Shown: positions 43,517 to 54,261, counted from the first letter of the stretch. The stretch is DNA of 64,000 nucleotides from Terriglobia bacterium (GCA_009838515.1 VXRL01000041.1:131731-195730), one strand, 5' to 3'. Notes: generated from the letters alone by a model not told the origin. Numbers and translations are program-made.

Positions 43517-44902
43517 CTAGAGATCGCGAACTTCACGACTAAGATCTTGCAGAGCCTTCTTCGCGTCGGAGAACAGCATCAGCGTGTTGTCCCGGGTAAA
43601 CAGCAAGTTGGGGATTCCGGCGAATCCCGGGCTTAGGCTGCGCTTGACGACCAGCACTACCTGCGACTTGTCCACGTCTAGGATCGGCATGCCGTAAATC
43701 GGGCTGCCGGGCTCATCCCGGGCCGACGGATTCACCACGTCGTTGGCGCCCAGTATGATCGCCACGTCGGTCTCGGCGAAGAGCGGATTGATCGTGTCCA
43801 TGTCGTACAGCTTTCCGTACGGCACGTCCGCCTCCGCCAGCAGGACGTTCATATGCCCGGGCATCCGGCCGGCAACCGGGTGTATGGCGTAGCGAACCTC
43901 GGCCCCGCGCGCCTCTAGCAGGTTCGCAAAGTCCCGAACAGCATGCTGGGCTTGCGCTACCGCCATGCCGTAGCCCGGCACGACTGTTACGATGCGAGCC
44001 GTTTCGAAGAGCAGGGCGGCCTCTTCTGGGCTAGTGCTCTTGGTTCGTCCCGCATAGACGTCGCCCTGCGGGCTGCTCGCGGCCGCTTCGCCTAGGTCAC
44101 CGCGCAACACGTCCCATAGCGAGCGGTTCATGGCCTTGCACATGATTTGCGTGAGGATGAAACCGGACGCGCCGACCAGAGAGCCGGCGATGATCAGGAC
44201 GTTGTTGCCCAGCACGAATCCCGTGGCTGCCGCCGCCAGTCCGGAACATGAATTCAGTAGCGCGATGATCACCGGCATGTCAGCGCCGCCGACTGCCACG
44301 GTGAGCAGGATTCCGTACACCACGGCTCCGGCGCAAAGGGCGCAGAACAGCCACAGGGCCTCAGGGTCCAGAACGTAACCCACGCCCATGCCCAGAGCTA
44401 CAAGGGCGGAGCCGTTGCTGAGGATTTGCAACCCAAGGCCGCGTGGCTGCCAGCGCAAGATGCCTTGGAGCTTGGCCCACGCGATGAGACTGCCGCTTAG
44501 AGTGGCCGATCCGATGAAGCCGGACAAAGCGATAGACGTCTGGACCTGGATCTCAGGAACTCCCTCGACCGTGCCGGGCATGAAGGCCGCTGCGCCCGCC
44601 ACCAAAGCGGACGCGCCACCCCCGAACCCGTTGAAGGCAGCGACCAGCTCCGGCATCGCAGTCATCTGGACCTTGACGGCCCAGATCGCGCCGATCACCG
44701 CACCGATCACAACGCCGAGCGCGATCGTCTCGTAGCTGACGATCTGCCTGTCCGCTAGCGTCGCGACGATAGCGAGCAGCATGCCGGTCGCACCCAGCAG
44801 GTTGCCCCGGACTGCTGTGCGCGGTGAGGTCAGGCCCTTGAGGCCGAGGATGAACAAGATGGCGGCCAGCAGGTATGCGGCGTTGATCAGATTGGGACCC
44901 AT
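43517..44902 (-). CDS. pntB: NAD(P) transhydrogenase subunit beta
   Basis: The 461-aa protein couples hydride transfer between NADH and NADP+ to proton movement. It has about nine N-terminal membrane helices and a C-terminal NADP-binding domain. Conserved stretches are GFGGGASALVAGAAAFMP, VVPGYGMAVAQAQHAVR, YAIHPVAGRMPGHMNVLLAE and VVNPSARDEPGSPIYGMP. It is the last gene of a three-gene unit, starting 7 nt after pntAB. Confidence 0.97.
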   Translation of the reverse strand: MGPNLINAAYLLAAILFILGLKGLTSPRTAVRGNLLGATGMLLAIVATLADRQIVSYETIALGVVIGAVIGAIWAVKVQMTAMPELVAAFNGFGGGASALVAGAAAFMPGTVEGVPEIQVQTSIALSGFIGSATLSGSLIAWAKLQGILRWQPRGLGLQILSNGSALVALGMGVGYVLDPEALWLFCALCAGAVVYGILLTVAVGGADMPVIIALLNSCSGLAAAATGFVLGNNVLIIAGSLVGASGFILTQIMCKAMNRSLWDVLRGDLGEAAASSPQGDVYAGRTKSTSPEEAALLFETARIVTVVPGYGMAVAQAQHAVRDFANLLEARGAEVRYAIHPVAGRMPGHMNVLLAEADVPYGKLYDMDTINPLFAETDVAIILGANDVVNPSARDEPGSPIYGMPILDVDKSQVVLVVKRSLSPGFAGIPNLLFTRDNTLMLFSDAKKALQDLSREVRDL

Positions 44903-44909
44903 CTGCGGC

Positions 44910-45191
44910 CTACTTCTTCCGCCGGAACATGGCCAGCATGCGGTTGGTGATCAGGAAGCCGCCAACCACGTTGACCGTGGCCAGCACGACCGCTCCCAGG
45001 CCGAGATACTTGGCAACTTCGTTTTCACCGGCACCGGCGGCGACCACGGCCCCTACGATCGTGATGCCGGAGATTGCGTTGGACCCCGACATGAGCGGTG
45101 TGTGCAGGGTCGATGGGATCTTGGTGATGATCTCGAATCCCACGAAGACCGCCAGTACGAATACCGTGACGGAGATCAGAAAAGCTTCCAT
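44910..45191 (-). CDS. pntAB: NAD(P) transhydrogenase subunit alpha part 2
   Basis: This 93-aa membrane protein corresponds to the transmembrane C-terminal part of PntA as a separate polypeptide. It begins EAFLISVTVFVLAVFVGFEI and contains KIPSTLHTPLMSGSNAISG, a strongly conserved transhydrogenase helix region. It starts 14 nt after pntAA and ends 7 nt before pntB, so the enzyme is of the three-subunit type found in many bacteria. Confidence 0.95.
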   Translation of the reverse strand: MEAFLISVTVFVLAVFVGFEIITKIPSTLHTPLMSGSNAISGITIVGAVVAAGAGENEVAKYLGLGAVVLATVNVVGGFLITNRMLAMFRRKK

Positions 45192-45205
45192 GGGATCCGC
45201 CTCGC

Positions 45206-46345
45206 CTAAGCTCCAGGCGCGGCCAGCGCCGATTGCACCGTCGGATGGACTACTTCGCCACCGTGGGCCACCAAGGCTCCGCTGACGATCTCGTCGTCTC
45301 GATCCAAGTGGAGCTGGCCATCTTGGATGAGCAGGGACGCGAGGTTGAGCATGTTCTTCGAGTACATCTGGCTGGCATGTGCTGGCACCGAAGAGGGCAG
45401 GTTCAACGGCCCGTCGACGATGACACCATCCCGCACCACGACCTCGCCCGGCGCAGTCAGTGCGCAATTCCCGCCGCGTTCGGCCGCCAGGTCGACCACG
45501 ACGGTGCCGGGCCGCAAGCGGTCGGTGATCGCCTCTGGCAATAGCATTGGGGCCTTGCGCCCAGGCACGGCCGCCGTAGTGATAATGGCGTCCACGCCCG
45601 CCAAGTGCGCTCCCAGCGCTTCCTGCTGGCGGCGGTAGAACTCCTTGGACTGCTCGGCAGCGTACCCTCCGCTGCCGGTGGCGCGCTCCATTCCGATATC
45701 CAGCACGACAAAAGTTGCACCGAGGCTTTCGACTTGCTCCTTGACCTCCGGCCGAATGTCGTAGCCCTCAACTACCGCTCCAAGCCGGCGAGCGGTAGCC
45801 AAGGCCTGAAGGCCGGCAACGCCCGCGCCAATCACGAACACTCTTGCCGGTGTGAGCGTACCCGCAGCGGTCATCATCAATGGAAACAGGCACGGCGCAT
45901 GCTGGGCGGCCAGCAGCACCGCCTTATAGCCGGCAATCATCGCCATGGAGCTGAGTGCGTCCATGCCTTGGGCGCGCGTGATCCGGGGGATCATCTCGAC
46001 CGACAACAGCGATTGGCCGTGCTTGGCGGCGGCCTCGAGGGCCTGTGGATCGTCCAGCGGTGCGAGAAAGCCGGCCACGGTCGCGGTCCGATTCACAGCC
46101 GCAGCCTCGGATGGCGGTACGCCGTTCACGGTCAATAGCAGATCCGCCGAGGCGAGCACTTCTTCGCGAGTGGCGAGCTCTGCACCGGAATCGGCGTACT
46201 GAGAGTCTTCAAAGAAAGCGCTGAGTCCCGCGCCCGATTCCACCAAGACTCGAGCGCCCTTCTTGGCGAGCGCAGCCGCGTCCTTGGGGACCACCGCCAC
46301 TCGCCGCTCGTCCGCACGGCGTTCGTTGGGTACACAAATCCTCAT
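45206..46345 (-). CDS. pntAA: NAD(P) transhydrogenase subunit alpha part 1
   Basis: The 379-aa cytosolic NAD(H)-binding subunit starts RICVPNERRADERRVAVVP. The Rossmann region carries VIGAGVAGLQALATARRLGA and the RQD-type loop equivalent, and the IITTAAVPGRKAPMLL segment is typical. It heads the pntAA-pntAB-pntB operon. The true start is the ATG at 46345; the preceding frame is not protein-like. No clear Shine-Dalgarno sequence is seen. Confidence 0.95.
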   Translation of the reverse strand: MRICVPNERRADERRVAVVPKDAAALAKKGARVLVESGAGLSAFFEDSQYADSGAELATREEVLASADLLLTVNGVPPSEAAAVNRTATVAGFLAPLDDPQALEAAAKHGQSLLSVEMIPRITRAQGMDALSSMAMIAGYKAVLLAAQHAPCLFPLMMTAAGTLTPARVFVIGAGVAGLQALATARRLGAVVEGYDIRPEVKEQVESLGATFVVLDIGMERATGSGGYAAEQSKEFYRRQQEALGAHLAGVDAIITTAAVPGRKAPMLLPEAITDRLRPGTVVVDLAAERGGNCALTAPGEVVVRDGVIVDGPLNLPSSVPAHASQMYSKNMLNLASLLIQDGQLHLDRDDEIVSGALVAHGGEVVHPTVQSALAAPGA

Positions 46346-46653
46346 GACTTGGCCGGCGGCTAGGGAGATCGGAGGGCAGCTCCGAACTTCAAGTTTGTCA
46401 GATTGGGAACGGCGGTGTCGAATTGCGCGAGGCCTCATTCCAGGCACCGGCAAGTGGCCTCGATCTAGCGCCACTCACCCCCTCTGATGGATGGGGACGC
46501 GTTGCCTGCTAGCCGGAGGCCGTATTCCGCCTATTCTTGGTGCCCCTGCTCGCCTCGACGGCGTTCGGGACCAGTGACAATCCAGAGTGGTTCTCCAATA
46601 CAGATCCCGCCTGGAAGGCTCTGGCTGTCCTTCGCGGCCGCTGCAAGCAGCGG
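46346..46653. other. Intergenic region between kdsC and pntAA
   Basis: These 308 bases lie upstream of pntAA on the minus strand. The left part likely contains the pnt promoter. No gene is visible; the right end is the kdsC hairpin. Confidence 0.4.
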
Positions 46654-46654
46654 C
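46637..46654 (-). terminator. Hairpin at the 3' end of kdsC
   Basis: GCCGCTGC and GCAGCGGC form a perfect 8-bp stem with a 2-nt AA loop (effectively a 7-bp stem with a tetraloop), overlapping the kdsC stop. There is no U-tract, so it may stabilise the mRNA or assist termination. Confidence 0.4.
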
Positions 46655-47202
46655 TAGTCGCCGTAGCGCTCCAGGATGCCTTCCCAGTGCCCCTGTGCCT
46701 TGAGGATCAGCTCGATCACATCGCGCACTGCACCGTGGCCGCCGGCCGAGGGCGTGACCCAGTGAGAGATCTCTTTCACTTCGGGCCGGGCGTTTGAAGG
46801 CCCCACCGCTAGGCCGGCGCGGCGCAGCAGCGGCAAGTCGGTGATGTCATCACCCACGTACGCCACCTGCGAGTGCTCCAGCCCCGCGTCGTCGAGCACT
46901 TCCTCGAAGGAAGCCAGCTTGTCGGTACGGTCTTCCACCAAGTAGCGCATGTCCAGGGAGTTGGCGCGGACCCGCACGGCCAACCCGCCCCGCCCGGAAA
47001 TGATCCCGGTGTCGATGTTCACATCGCGGATCCAGCGCAAAGCGATCCCGTCGTGACAGTCGAAGCCCTTGGTCTCGGCCACCGAGCCATCCGGAGTCGG
47101 CAGAAAGAAGACCGTCCCGTCGCTGAGCACTCCGTCGCAGTCCATCAGCAGCAAGCGAACCTTGGCCGCTCGATCGAGCAGAGATTTTGGAAAATCGGGC
47201 AT
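46654..47202 (-). CDS. kdsC: KDO-8-phosphate phosphatase, KdsC-like HAD hydrolase
   Basis: The 182-aa HAD-superfamily enzyme removes phosphate from KDO 8-phosphate during LPS inner-core synthesis. Motif I is LMDCDGVLSDG, motif II IISGR and motif IV VGDDITDLPLL. Length and the FDCHDGIALRW segment fit the C0-type KdsC tetramer. ATG 47202 with AAGGAA just upstream is used rather than GTG 47220. No other kds gene is in the window. Confidence 0.9.
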   Translation of the reverse strand: MPDFPKSLLDRAAKVRLLLMDCDGVLSDGTVFFLPTPDGSVAETKGFDCHDGIALRWIRDVNIDTGIISGRGGLAVRVRANSLDMRYLVEDRTDKLASFEEVLDDAGLEHSQVAYVGDDITDLPLLRRAGLAVGPSNARPEVKEISHWVTPSAGGHGAVRDVIELILKAQGHWEGILERYGD

Positions 47203-47557
47203 CTTTTCCTTATATCGCACGATTTCGTTACGACTGCTGGGAATTGCCGTGGCGGCTCACCCTCGTTGAGCACGGCAGCGTAAGGAGTTGTCCTGCCCGC
47301 CGACCGGCAACCGCTCGGTTCGAGAGGGGTCTAGCGCTTGCTGTCGGCTACGGGGAACGCTTCGGTTATGATCGAAGAGTTACGTTGCAGCGCATTGGCC
47401 CGGCCCCATGCTACAGGTCGCTGATCTCGCTGCAATAACTATCGTTCCTGCCAGACCATGCTCCTTGTAGAGTTGCGGTAGCGCTACCGCAGCGGCGGAA
47501 CTATCGTCGGACCGGGGAAATCCAATCACCTCGAACCAACAGGAGATCACTAACAAG
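47203..47557. other. Divergent control region between kdsC and gap
   Basis: The 355-base spacer has no gene. It contains the 18-bp palindrome described separately, a possible -10 (TATGAT, 47367-47372) and the gap ribosome-binding site AGGAG 12 nt before its ATG. Confidence 0.5.
47474..47491. promoter_or_regulatory. 18-bp palindrome upstream of gap-pgk (candidate operator)
   Basis: TGCGGTAGCGCTACCGCA is perfectly self-complementary over 18 bp and centred 75 nt upstream of the gap start. The TG...AGCGCT...CA layout resembles operators of LacI-family regulators (for example, TGGGAGCGCTCCCA-type sites). The regulator is not in the window. Confidence 0.55.
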
Positions 47558-48553
<996 letters not shown>

Positions 48554-48606
48554 GTCCCCCCGACCCGGCGGCGGATCTTGCCAGGACCGTCGTCCCCTCG
48601 CCTCGC

Positions 48607-49788
48607 ATGAGCTACCGAACCATCGACGAGATCGACCTGCGTGGCAAGCGCGTCTTCATGCGGGTGGATTTCAACGTTCCGCTTGACAAGGAAACTGGCC
48701 GGACGATCGCAAGCGACACGCGCATCCGGATGGCGCTGCCTACCATCCGCGCCATTCTGGCGCAACGCGCTTCGCTCGTCCTTGCTTCTCATCTGGGACG
48801 CCCGAAGGGCCGGCCCAACCCAAGCATGAGCTTGGCACCGGTAGCCGATCGCTTGTCCGAATTGCTGGGGCAGCCGGTTGCGCAGGCCCCGGATTGCATT
48901 GGACCAGCAGTCGAGACCCTGGCCAGGAGCCTAGGCCCGGGGCAGGTTCTGTTGTTGGAGAATCTGCGTTTTCATGCCGCTGAGGAAGCGAACGAAGCGG
49001 CGTTTTCGCGACAGCTGGCGGTGCTGGCAGACGTTTACGTCAATGACGCCTTCGGCGCTGCCCATCGCGCTCACGCCTCGACCGTCGGGGTGGCAGGACT
49101 GCTCCCAATGCGGGCGGCGGGTTCGCTCATGCAACGGGAGCTGAAATACCTGTCGATGGCCACATCGGCACCGAGGCAGCCCTACGTTGCGATCATCGGC
49201 GGGGCGAAGATCTCAGGCAAGATCGACGTGATTCGCAATCTGTTGACGGTCGCCGACAAAGTGCTCGTCGGCGGTGCAATGACATACACGTTCCTCAAGG
49301 CCCAAGGCGTAGGAGTAGGCGCGTCCTTGGTAGAGGACGAGAAGCTAGACCTAGCAGCCAATCTGCTGGCTAGCGCAGGGGACCGTATCGTGCTGCCAAC
49401 TGATCATGTGATTGCGCAGCAGTTCAGCGCCGAGGCTACGACCCGCACTGTGCAGGGCGGGGTACCGGACGGCTGGATGGGCCTCGATATCGGCCCAGAG
49501 ACTGCCACGGCTTATGGTGAGCTCATTGGCAGTGCGCAAATGATCGTCTGGAACGGTCCGATGGGCGTGTTCGAACTGGCACCGTTCGCAGAGGGGACCA
49601 TGTCTGTGGCTCGGGCGGTAGAGCGGGCCTCGGAGCATGCCGTGAGTATCGTCGGCGGCGGTGATTCCGAGCAGGCGATCAGGGCGGCCGGAGTCGGAGA
49701 GAAGATCACCCACGTCTCCACCGGCGGCGGTGCGTCGCTGGAGTTCCTCGGCGGCAAGACTTTGCCCGGAGTGGCAGCGCTGGCGTAG
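48607..49788 (+). CDS. pgk: Phosphoglycerate kinase
   Basis: The 393-aa enzyme makes ATP from 1,3-bisphosphoglycerate. Signatures are RVFMRVDFNVPLD, LASHLGRPKG, ENLRFHAAEEAN, the AIIGGAKISGKIDVIRNLL hinge region and GGGDSEQAI. The final STGGGASLEFLGGKTLPGV is the canonical C-terminal motif. It starts 53 nt after gap; the ATG at 48607 is the family start. Confidence 0.98.
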   Translation: MSYRTIDEIDLRGKRVFMRVDFNVPLDKETGRTIASDTRIRMALPTIRAILAQRASLVLASHLGRPKGRPNPSMSLAPVADRLSELLGQPVAQAPDCIGPAVETLARSLGPGQVLLLENLRFHAAEEANEAAFSRQLAVLADVYVNDAFGAAHRAHASTVGVAGLLPMRAAGSLMQRELKYLSMATSAPRQPYVAIIGGAKISGKIDVIRNLLTVADKVLVGGAMTYTFLKAQGVGVGASLVEDEKLDLAANLLASAGDRIVLPTDHVIAQQFSAEATTRTVQGGVPDGWMGLDIGPETATAYGELIGSAQMIVWNGPMGVFELAPFAEGTMSVARAVERASEHAVSIVGGGDSEQAIRAAGVGEKITHVSTGGGASLEFLGGKTLPGVAALA

Positions 49789-49811
49789 CGAGCTCTAGGC
49801 TCGGATCCCTG

Positions 49812-51443
49812 TCATTCGGGGCTTGTCGCGAACGCTCGGAAAGCAGAATCCGGCATGCGGTCTGGCGCGAACAGCGCCGCGTCCATGCGCTTGAGATTCG
49901 GGTGCACCTGAGGACGGAATCCGAGCTGTGGCAGCAGGTCGCGCTCAAGTTCAACACCGGGGGCGATCTCCTCTAGGACTAGGCCGCTTTCGTCCAAGCG
50001 GAAAACAGCCGCCTCGGTGACGTAAACGACCTGCTGGCCGGTGCGTCTGGCGTAGTCTGCGCTAAACGTGACCTGGGCAACTTGGTCCACGACCTTCGGC
50101 GCCCCGTGCGCCAGGAAGCTCAGTTTCCCATCGTCTATCGCTGTCTTGGCGCGGATTGACAGGGTGCCGCAGAAGACGACCTTGTCGGCCTTCTGGACGA
50201 TGTCGATGAACCCTCCAACGCCGATGATCTTGGAACCGATCTTGCTGACGTTGACATTGCCGGCACGGTCGATCTGCAAGAACCCCAGAAAGGTCTGGTC
50301 CACCCCGCGCCCGTGGTAGAAGTCGAACATGTGACCGGTCTCTAGGATGGCGTCGGGATTGTAGACTGCGCCGAAGTCTAGGCCACCCGCAGGCACGCCC
50401 CCGAACTGGCCGTGCTCGATGGTTGCGGTCACTTGGTCGGCAATGCCTTGTTCGCGGGCGACCGCTATGACACCGTCGGGTATGCCAAATCCTACATTAA
50501 TTACAGCTCCGCGGGTGAGTTCGGCGGCGGCGCGCCGGGCGATCACTTTGCGGAGCCCGAACGGCAGTACGGGAAAGTCATCCTCAGACATGCGCGCCTC
50601 GCCGCAGTAGGACGGGTCGAATTCCGTCTGGTAGGTTTGCCCGTGGTCTTCGTCCACGACCAGCACATCGACGAAACAGCCCGGAACGCAGACGTCGCGC
50701 GGGTCGAGCGAGCCCGCGGGCACGATTCGGCGGACGACGGCGATGGTAGTCCCGCCCGAAGCTCTGGCGGCCTGTGCTAGGGCGCAGTTGTGCCACAGCC
50801 CGGCCTCTTGACGCATTGACAGGTTTCCGTGCTCGTCCGCATCCCAACCTTGGATCAGTGCGACATCCACCGGAATCGTCTTGTAGAACAGCCATGGCTT
50901 GCCGTCGATTTCGGTGTATTCGACCAGGGCTTCGGTGGCCTTGGCGTTAAGCTGCCCGCCTTCAAGCCTTGGATCGATGAATGTGTCCAAACCGGCATGC
51001 GAGTACCAGCCGGGGCTTCCGGCGGCGGCGCAGTGGAACAGCTGCACCATCACTCCAGCTGGCAAGCAGTAGGCGGCGAAGCGATTCTCCGCTGCAAGTT
51101 CCGCCATCGCTGGCGCCATCGACCAGTGGCCGCCGATCACGCGCCGGTACATGCCCGGGTTAGCCATCTGTTGCAGGCCCTTGGCTTGCTGATCTCCCAC
51201 GCCGAAGGGGTGCAGTAGGGTCAGATCGGTCGGAGCGCCTGTCGTGCTGTAGCGCGCGCCCAATTCGCGCAACAGTACGTCGGGAATCGCGTGTCCTGCA
51301 CCCGAGCCGCCAACGGCGACCGAGGTGCCGGAGGAAATACGGCCGACCGCCTTTGCTGCGGATTCGACTGGCGTTACTTGGGACGAACGGCCTGCACGCA
51401 TCGGTCTAACGGCTATCGGTCGCTCCTGGGCGGCCACCGACAT
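49812..51443 (-). CDS. Acyl-CoA:acetate/propionate CoA-transferase
   Basis: The 543-aa protein is a family-I CoA-transferase with fused alpha and beta halves, as in propionate CoA-transferase (Pct). The catalytic Glu lies in ATIEHGQFGGVPAGG; the N-terminal half has VAVGGSGAGHAIPDVLL and the C-terminal half has NVSKIGSKIIGVGGFIDI. It would exchange CoA between short-chain acids. The start is uncertain: ATG 51443 is used, but ATG 51401 would lose a poorly conserved leader. It is 120 nt downstream of a methyltransferase on the same strand. Confidence 0.88.
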   Translation of the reverse strand: MSVAAQERPIAVRPMRAGRSSQVTPVESAAKAVGRISSGTSVAVGGSGAGHAIPDVLLRELGARYSTTGAPTDLTLLHPFGVGDQQAKGLQQMANPGMYRRVIGGHWSMAPAMAELAAENRFAAYCLPAGVMVQLFHCAAAGSPGWYSHAGLDTFIDPRLEGGQLNAKATEALVEYTEIDGKPWLFYKTIPVDVALIQGWDADEHGNLSMRQEAGLWHNCALAQAARASGGTTIAVVRRIVPAGSLDPRDVCVPGCFVDVLVVDEDHGQTYQTEFDPSYCGEARMSEDDFPVLPFGLRKVIARRAAAELTRGAVINVGFGIPDGVIAVAREQGIADQVTATIEHGQFGGVPAGGLDFGAVYNPDAILETGHMFDFYHGRGVDQTFLGFLQIDRAGNVNVSKIGSKIIGVGGFIDIVQKADKVVFCGTLSIRAKTAIDDGKLSFLAHGAPKVVDQVAQVTFSADYARRTGQQVVYVTEAAVFRLDESGLVLEEIAPGVELERDLLPQLGFRPQVHPNLKRMDAALFAPDRMPDSAFRAFATSPE

Positions 51444-51563
51444 GGCAGCCGCGCCCGATCGCAGCGGAGGGCGATTCGTCCCATCGTAGCTGCAACGGAC
51501 GTGCGGTCCTGATCTGAAGTGTGAGTGCGTTTGCGTGGGAGTTGCGGCTGGCAGAGATGCGGC

Positions 51564-52367
51564 TCAGGAGGGCTTGCGAGCTACCACTTGGTGCATCCGC
51601 GCATGGCCGACAATGACCCGTGGGTCGCGGTCGACCTTGCGCATGTCGGAGAGGCATTGGTCTAGTTCGGCAGGCGACGAACAAATGCTGAGCAGAGACG
51701 GCTTGGCCTCGGCGAAGGACCAAGTCCAGTAGCCTTTTTCCTTGCCGCCTAGGAAATGGCGCTGGTAGGCGTCGGCTCGGTGCACCTCCAGGCCGATAGA
51801 GAGCGCGCTCAGGGCCAGCTTGGCACCGAAGCGGAAGTCGAGCGCAAGCGAATCGGCCAGCCGGAGGATTCGCTTGACCCCTTCCGCGTAGGCTGGCGAT
51901 GGCGGTTCGGAGTAAATCGTCTTGAGGTCGGGCTCCTCGCACACGAGAATGCCACCTGGCTTGAGGCAGGCGGCCATCGTGCGCATAGCGGCGACTGGTT
52001 CGCTGAGGTGTGACAGCAGAAAGCGGCAGTATGCGAAGTCGAAGGCGCCCTCGGGCAGGTCACTGTCGTAAATGCTGCCCTGCCGGAATTCGACATTCTC
52101 GATGTCGGCATCGCAGGCGAGTCGGGAGGCCTCGGCCACGTGGTCATGGCTGAGATCGACGCCGGTAGTCCGCGCTCCGCGAGTCGCGGCCCAGCGGGCA
52201 ATGCAGCCTAGCCCGCAACCGAACTCGACGAGGGTTTTTCCGGGGCACAGCCCGGCGTCCAGCAAGAGCGTGCGGCTGAACGGATCGTGGAGGGTGCACA
52301 GCAACCGCAGGCGCTCGTGGCCGTCTGGCCCGGAAGAGAGGATGTAGTTGCCGCCGGACCGCTCCAT
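51564..52367 (-). CDS. Class I SAM-dependent methyltransferase
   Basis: The 267-aa protein has a Rossmann methyltransferase fold. Motif I is TLVEFGCGLGCIARWAATRG, and the acidic end of strand 2 is in TTGVDLSH. A downstream segment, FDFAYCRFLLSHLSEPVAAM, is typical of small-molecule methyltransferases. Substrate unknown. The ATG at 52367 overlaps the S1/P1 nuclease stop in TGATG, so the two are translationally coupled; ATG 52376 is an alternative. Confidence 0.85.
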   Translation of the reverse strand: MERSGGNYILSSGPDGHERLRLLCTLHDPFSRTLLLDAGLCPGKTLVEFGCGLGCIARWAATRGARTTGVDLSHDHVAEASRLACDADIENVEFRQGSIYDSDLPEGAFDFAYCRFLLSHLSEPVAAMRTMAACLKPGGILVCEEPDLKTIYSEPPSPAYAEGVKRILRLADSLALDFRFGAKLALSALSIGLEVHRADAYQRHFLGGKEKGYWTWSFAEAKPSLLSICSSPAELDQCLSDMRKVDRDPRVIVGHARMHQVVARKPS

Positions 52368-53164
52368 CACGGCCATACATCGTCTAGTAGGGCCGCTAAG
52401 CGGACCGCCGACTTGGCCAGGCGTTCGATCACGATCTGAGTCGCTGATTGCAGCGCCTCTCCGTCCAGCACCGTCCTGTCTTCTGCACCGACCGAGGGAT
52501 ATACCTTGCTTGCTGCTATCTGATGGTTCTCCCAGGTCCAATCTCGCAAGGTGCCGCGAGTCCAGGTCTCTGTGTCCGCGGAAAGAACATGCTGCCGCAC
52601 TCGCTGCAACACGTCCTCTTCGGATCCCAAGCTGGCGAGCAGGCCCCGTTCCCACGCCTCATGCAGGGTCATCTCGATGCCGTCGACCACAACCGCCCTG
52701 TCATCTTTGCTGTCTCCGGGCGGATAGCCGCTTAACAGCGGCTGATGCAAGTCACCGGCTAGGTTGACGAGCATCTTGAATGCCTCCCGAGACTCTTCCC
52801 TGGGCCTAATGGCGAGGCGCACTATGCCGATGCAGTCGCGGACCTTAACCGTGATGCAGTCGCCGACCGGGCAGTCACGTGCTAGGTCGACGTCCCCTGC
52901 TCCCTTTGGAATCGTGATGGAATGCCAGGCCTCGGTTTCAGGACGCTCTTGGACGATCTCGTTGGCCCAAGTGGCGACATCTACCAGGCGGACGTCGCGC
53001 CCGAGCAGGTATCCGACACGCCTCTTGGCGCTGTCGCTGAGGTATTCTTCCGCCGCGAGCGCAACGATGCGGTGGCCTTGCTCGCTCCAACCGAGGGCGG
53101 GAGCACAGGTTGCGAGCAGAGCAACGACCAGTGCCACGGGCCTTCGTGAGGCAAGATGAGACAT
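52367..53164 (-). CDS. Secreted S1/P1-family nuclease
   Basis: The 265-aa protein has a signal peptide ending in PALGW, leaving the mature N-terminal Trp that binds a zinc in S1/P1 nucleases. Metal-ligand segments are GWSEQGHRIVA, DVATWANEI, LAGDLHQPLL and TLHEAWERG. The family degrades single-stranded RNA/DNA and 3'-nucleotides. The usual HxxWD reads HEAWE, a conservative change. It is the first gene of a coupled pair with a methyltransferase. Confidence 0.9.
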   Translation of the reverse strand: MSHLASRRPVALVVALLATCAPALGWSEQGHRIVALAAEEYLSDSAKRRVGYLLGRDVRLVDVATWANEIVQERPETEAWHSITIPKGAGDVDLARDCPVGDCITVKVRDCIGIVRLAIRPREESREAFKMLVNLAGDLHQPLLSGYPPGDSKDDRAVVVDGIEMTLHEAWERGLLASLGSEEDVLQRVRQHVLSADTETWTRGTLRDWTWENHQIAASKVYPSVGAEDRTVLDGEALQSATQIVIERLAKSAVRLAALLDDVWP

Positions 53165-53238
53165 GCTTGTAGGATAGTGCCTGCGGCACGACGTGCTGCA
53201 GTGCCCCAGACGGCGCGAGGGCCCTCGAGAGAGCCTCT

Positions 53239-54261
53239 ATGACGGCTGCAGAAATCGCTGCATTGGTGCAGGGCGAAGTTGTAGGCTGCGCAACGGTCGA
53301 GATCCGCTCCGGGCAGACGCTGGAAAAGGCTGGCCCGGACCAACTTGCGTTCTGGCAGCGCAAGCACGAGACCGAGCTGTTGCCGTCCACCAATGCGGGC
53401 TGTGTTGTCGTGGATCCGGAGACACCGGCGGCAAGCCGGACCGTGATTCGGGTAAGGGACCCCCGTCGGGCATTCGCGCGCGCACTCCGGGCGATTATCG
53501 GGACCGATCAGGTCGCGGCCGGGATCGATCCATCGGCGTCGGTGGACGCTGGCGCGGCGCTGGGTGCTGGAGTGGCGGTTGGAGCCCTAGCGGTCGTGGA
53601 ACGAGGCGCTTCCATCGGGGAGGGCTCTGTGATCGGGGCGCACGCATACGTGGGTCGAGGCGCGATCCTGGGGCGGGACTGTCGCCTGCATTCCGGGGCC
53701 AAGGTCCAAGGCACCGCGCGCTTAGGGGATCGGGTGGTCTTGCACAGTGGGGCGGTCATCGGATCGGACGGTTTCGGTTTGGTGTTCGAGGATGACCACT
53801 ACGAGCAGTTCCCGCAGGTCGGCGGTGTCGAGATTGGCGACGACGTAGAAATCGGAGCGAACTCGTGCGTGGACCGGGGCGCGCTGGACGACACTCGCAT
53901 CGGTGCGGGCACGAAACTGGACAACCTGGTCCACATCGGCCACAACTGCCAGATCGGCCGCCACGTCGTGATGGCCGCGCACGTCGGGCTCTCCGGCGGG
54001 GTGGTCGTCGAAGACTACGCTGTTCTGGCCGGGCAAGTGGGGATCGGGGACCGAGCCCGCGTCGGCGCCCGGGTGCAGCTGGGGGGCCAGGCGGGTCTGT
54101 TGCCTGACAAGCGATTGGAAGCTGACGGGTCGTATTGGGGCACGCCGGCGCGTCCATTGAAGGAACAGCTTGCGCGCCAGGCATGGGCCAACCGCCTGCC
54201 GGAGTTGTTCAAGGAGCTCAAGCGGCTGCGGGCGCGGGTCGAGGAACTCGAAGCATCATGA
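53239..54261 (+). CDS. lpxD: UDP-3-O-(3-hydroxyacyl)glucosamine N-acyltransferase
   Basis: The 340-aa enzyme performs the third step of lipid A synthesis. An N-terminal uridine-binding domain (residues ~1-95) is followed by a left-handed beta-helix of hexapeptide repeats. The catalytic His235 is in [12 protein letters not shown]-terminal helix ([15 protein letters not shown]) packs the trimer. It is normal in length. Its stop overlaps the next gene by 4 nt. It is not followed by fabZ or lpxA as in E. coli; a P-loop protein and a sulfatase follow. Confidence 0.96.
   Translation: MTAAEIAALVQGEVVGCATVEIRSGQTLEKAGPDQLAFWQRKHETELLPSTNAGCVVVDPETPAASRTVIRVRDPRRAFARALRAIIGTDQVAAGIDPSASVDAGAALGAGVAVGALAVVERGASIGEGSVIGAHAYVGRGAILGRDCRLHSGAKVQGTARLGDRVVLHSGAVIGSDGFGLVFEDDHYEQFPQVGGVEIGDDVEIGANSCVDRGALDDTRIGAGTKLDNLVHIGHNCQIGRHVVMAAHVGLSGGVVVEDYAVLAGQVGIGDRARVGARVQLGGQAGLLPDKRLEADGSYWGTPARPLKEQLARQAWANRLPELFKELKRLRARVEELEAS

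Noticed and set aside
45772..45798. 9-bp inverted repeat CTACCGCTC/GAGCGGTAG sharing bases with the gap palindrome
   Set aside because: It lies in the pntAA Rossmann coding region and its 9-nt spacer differs from the gap site; likely coincidence.
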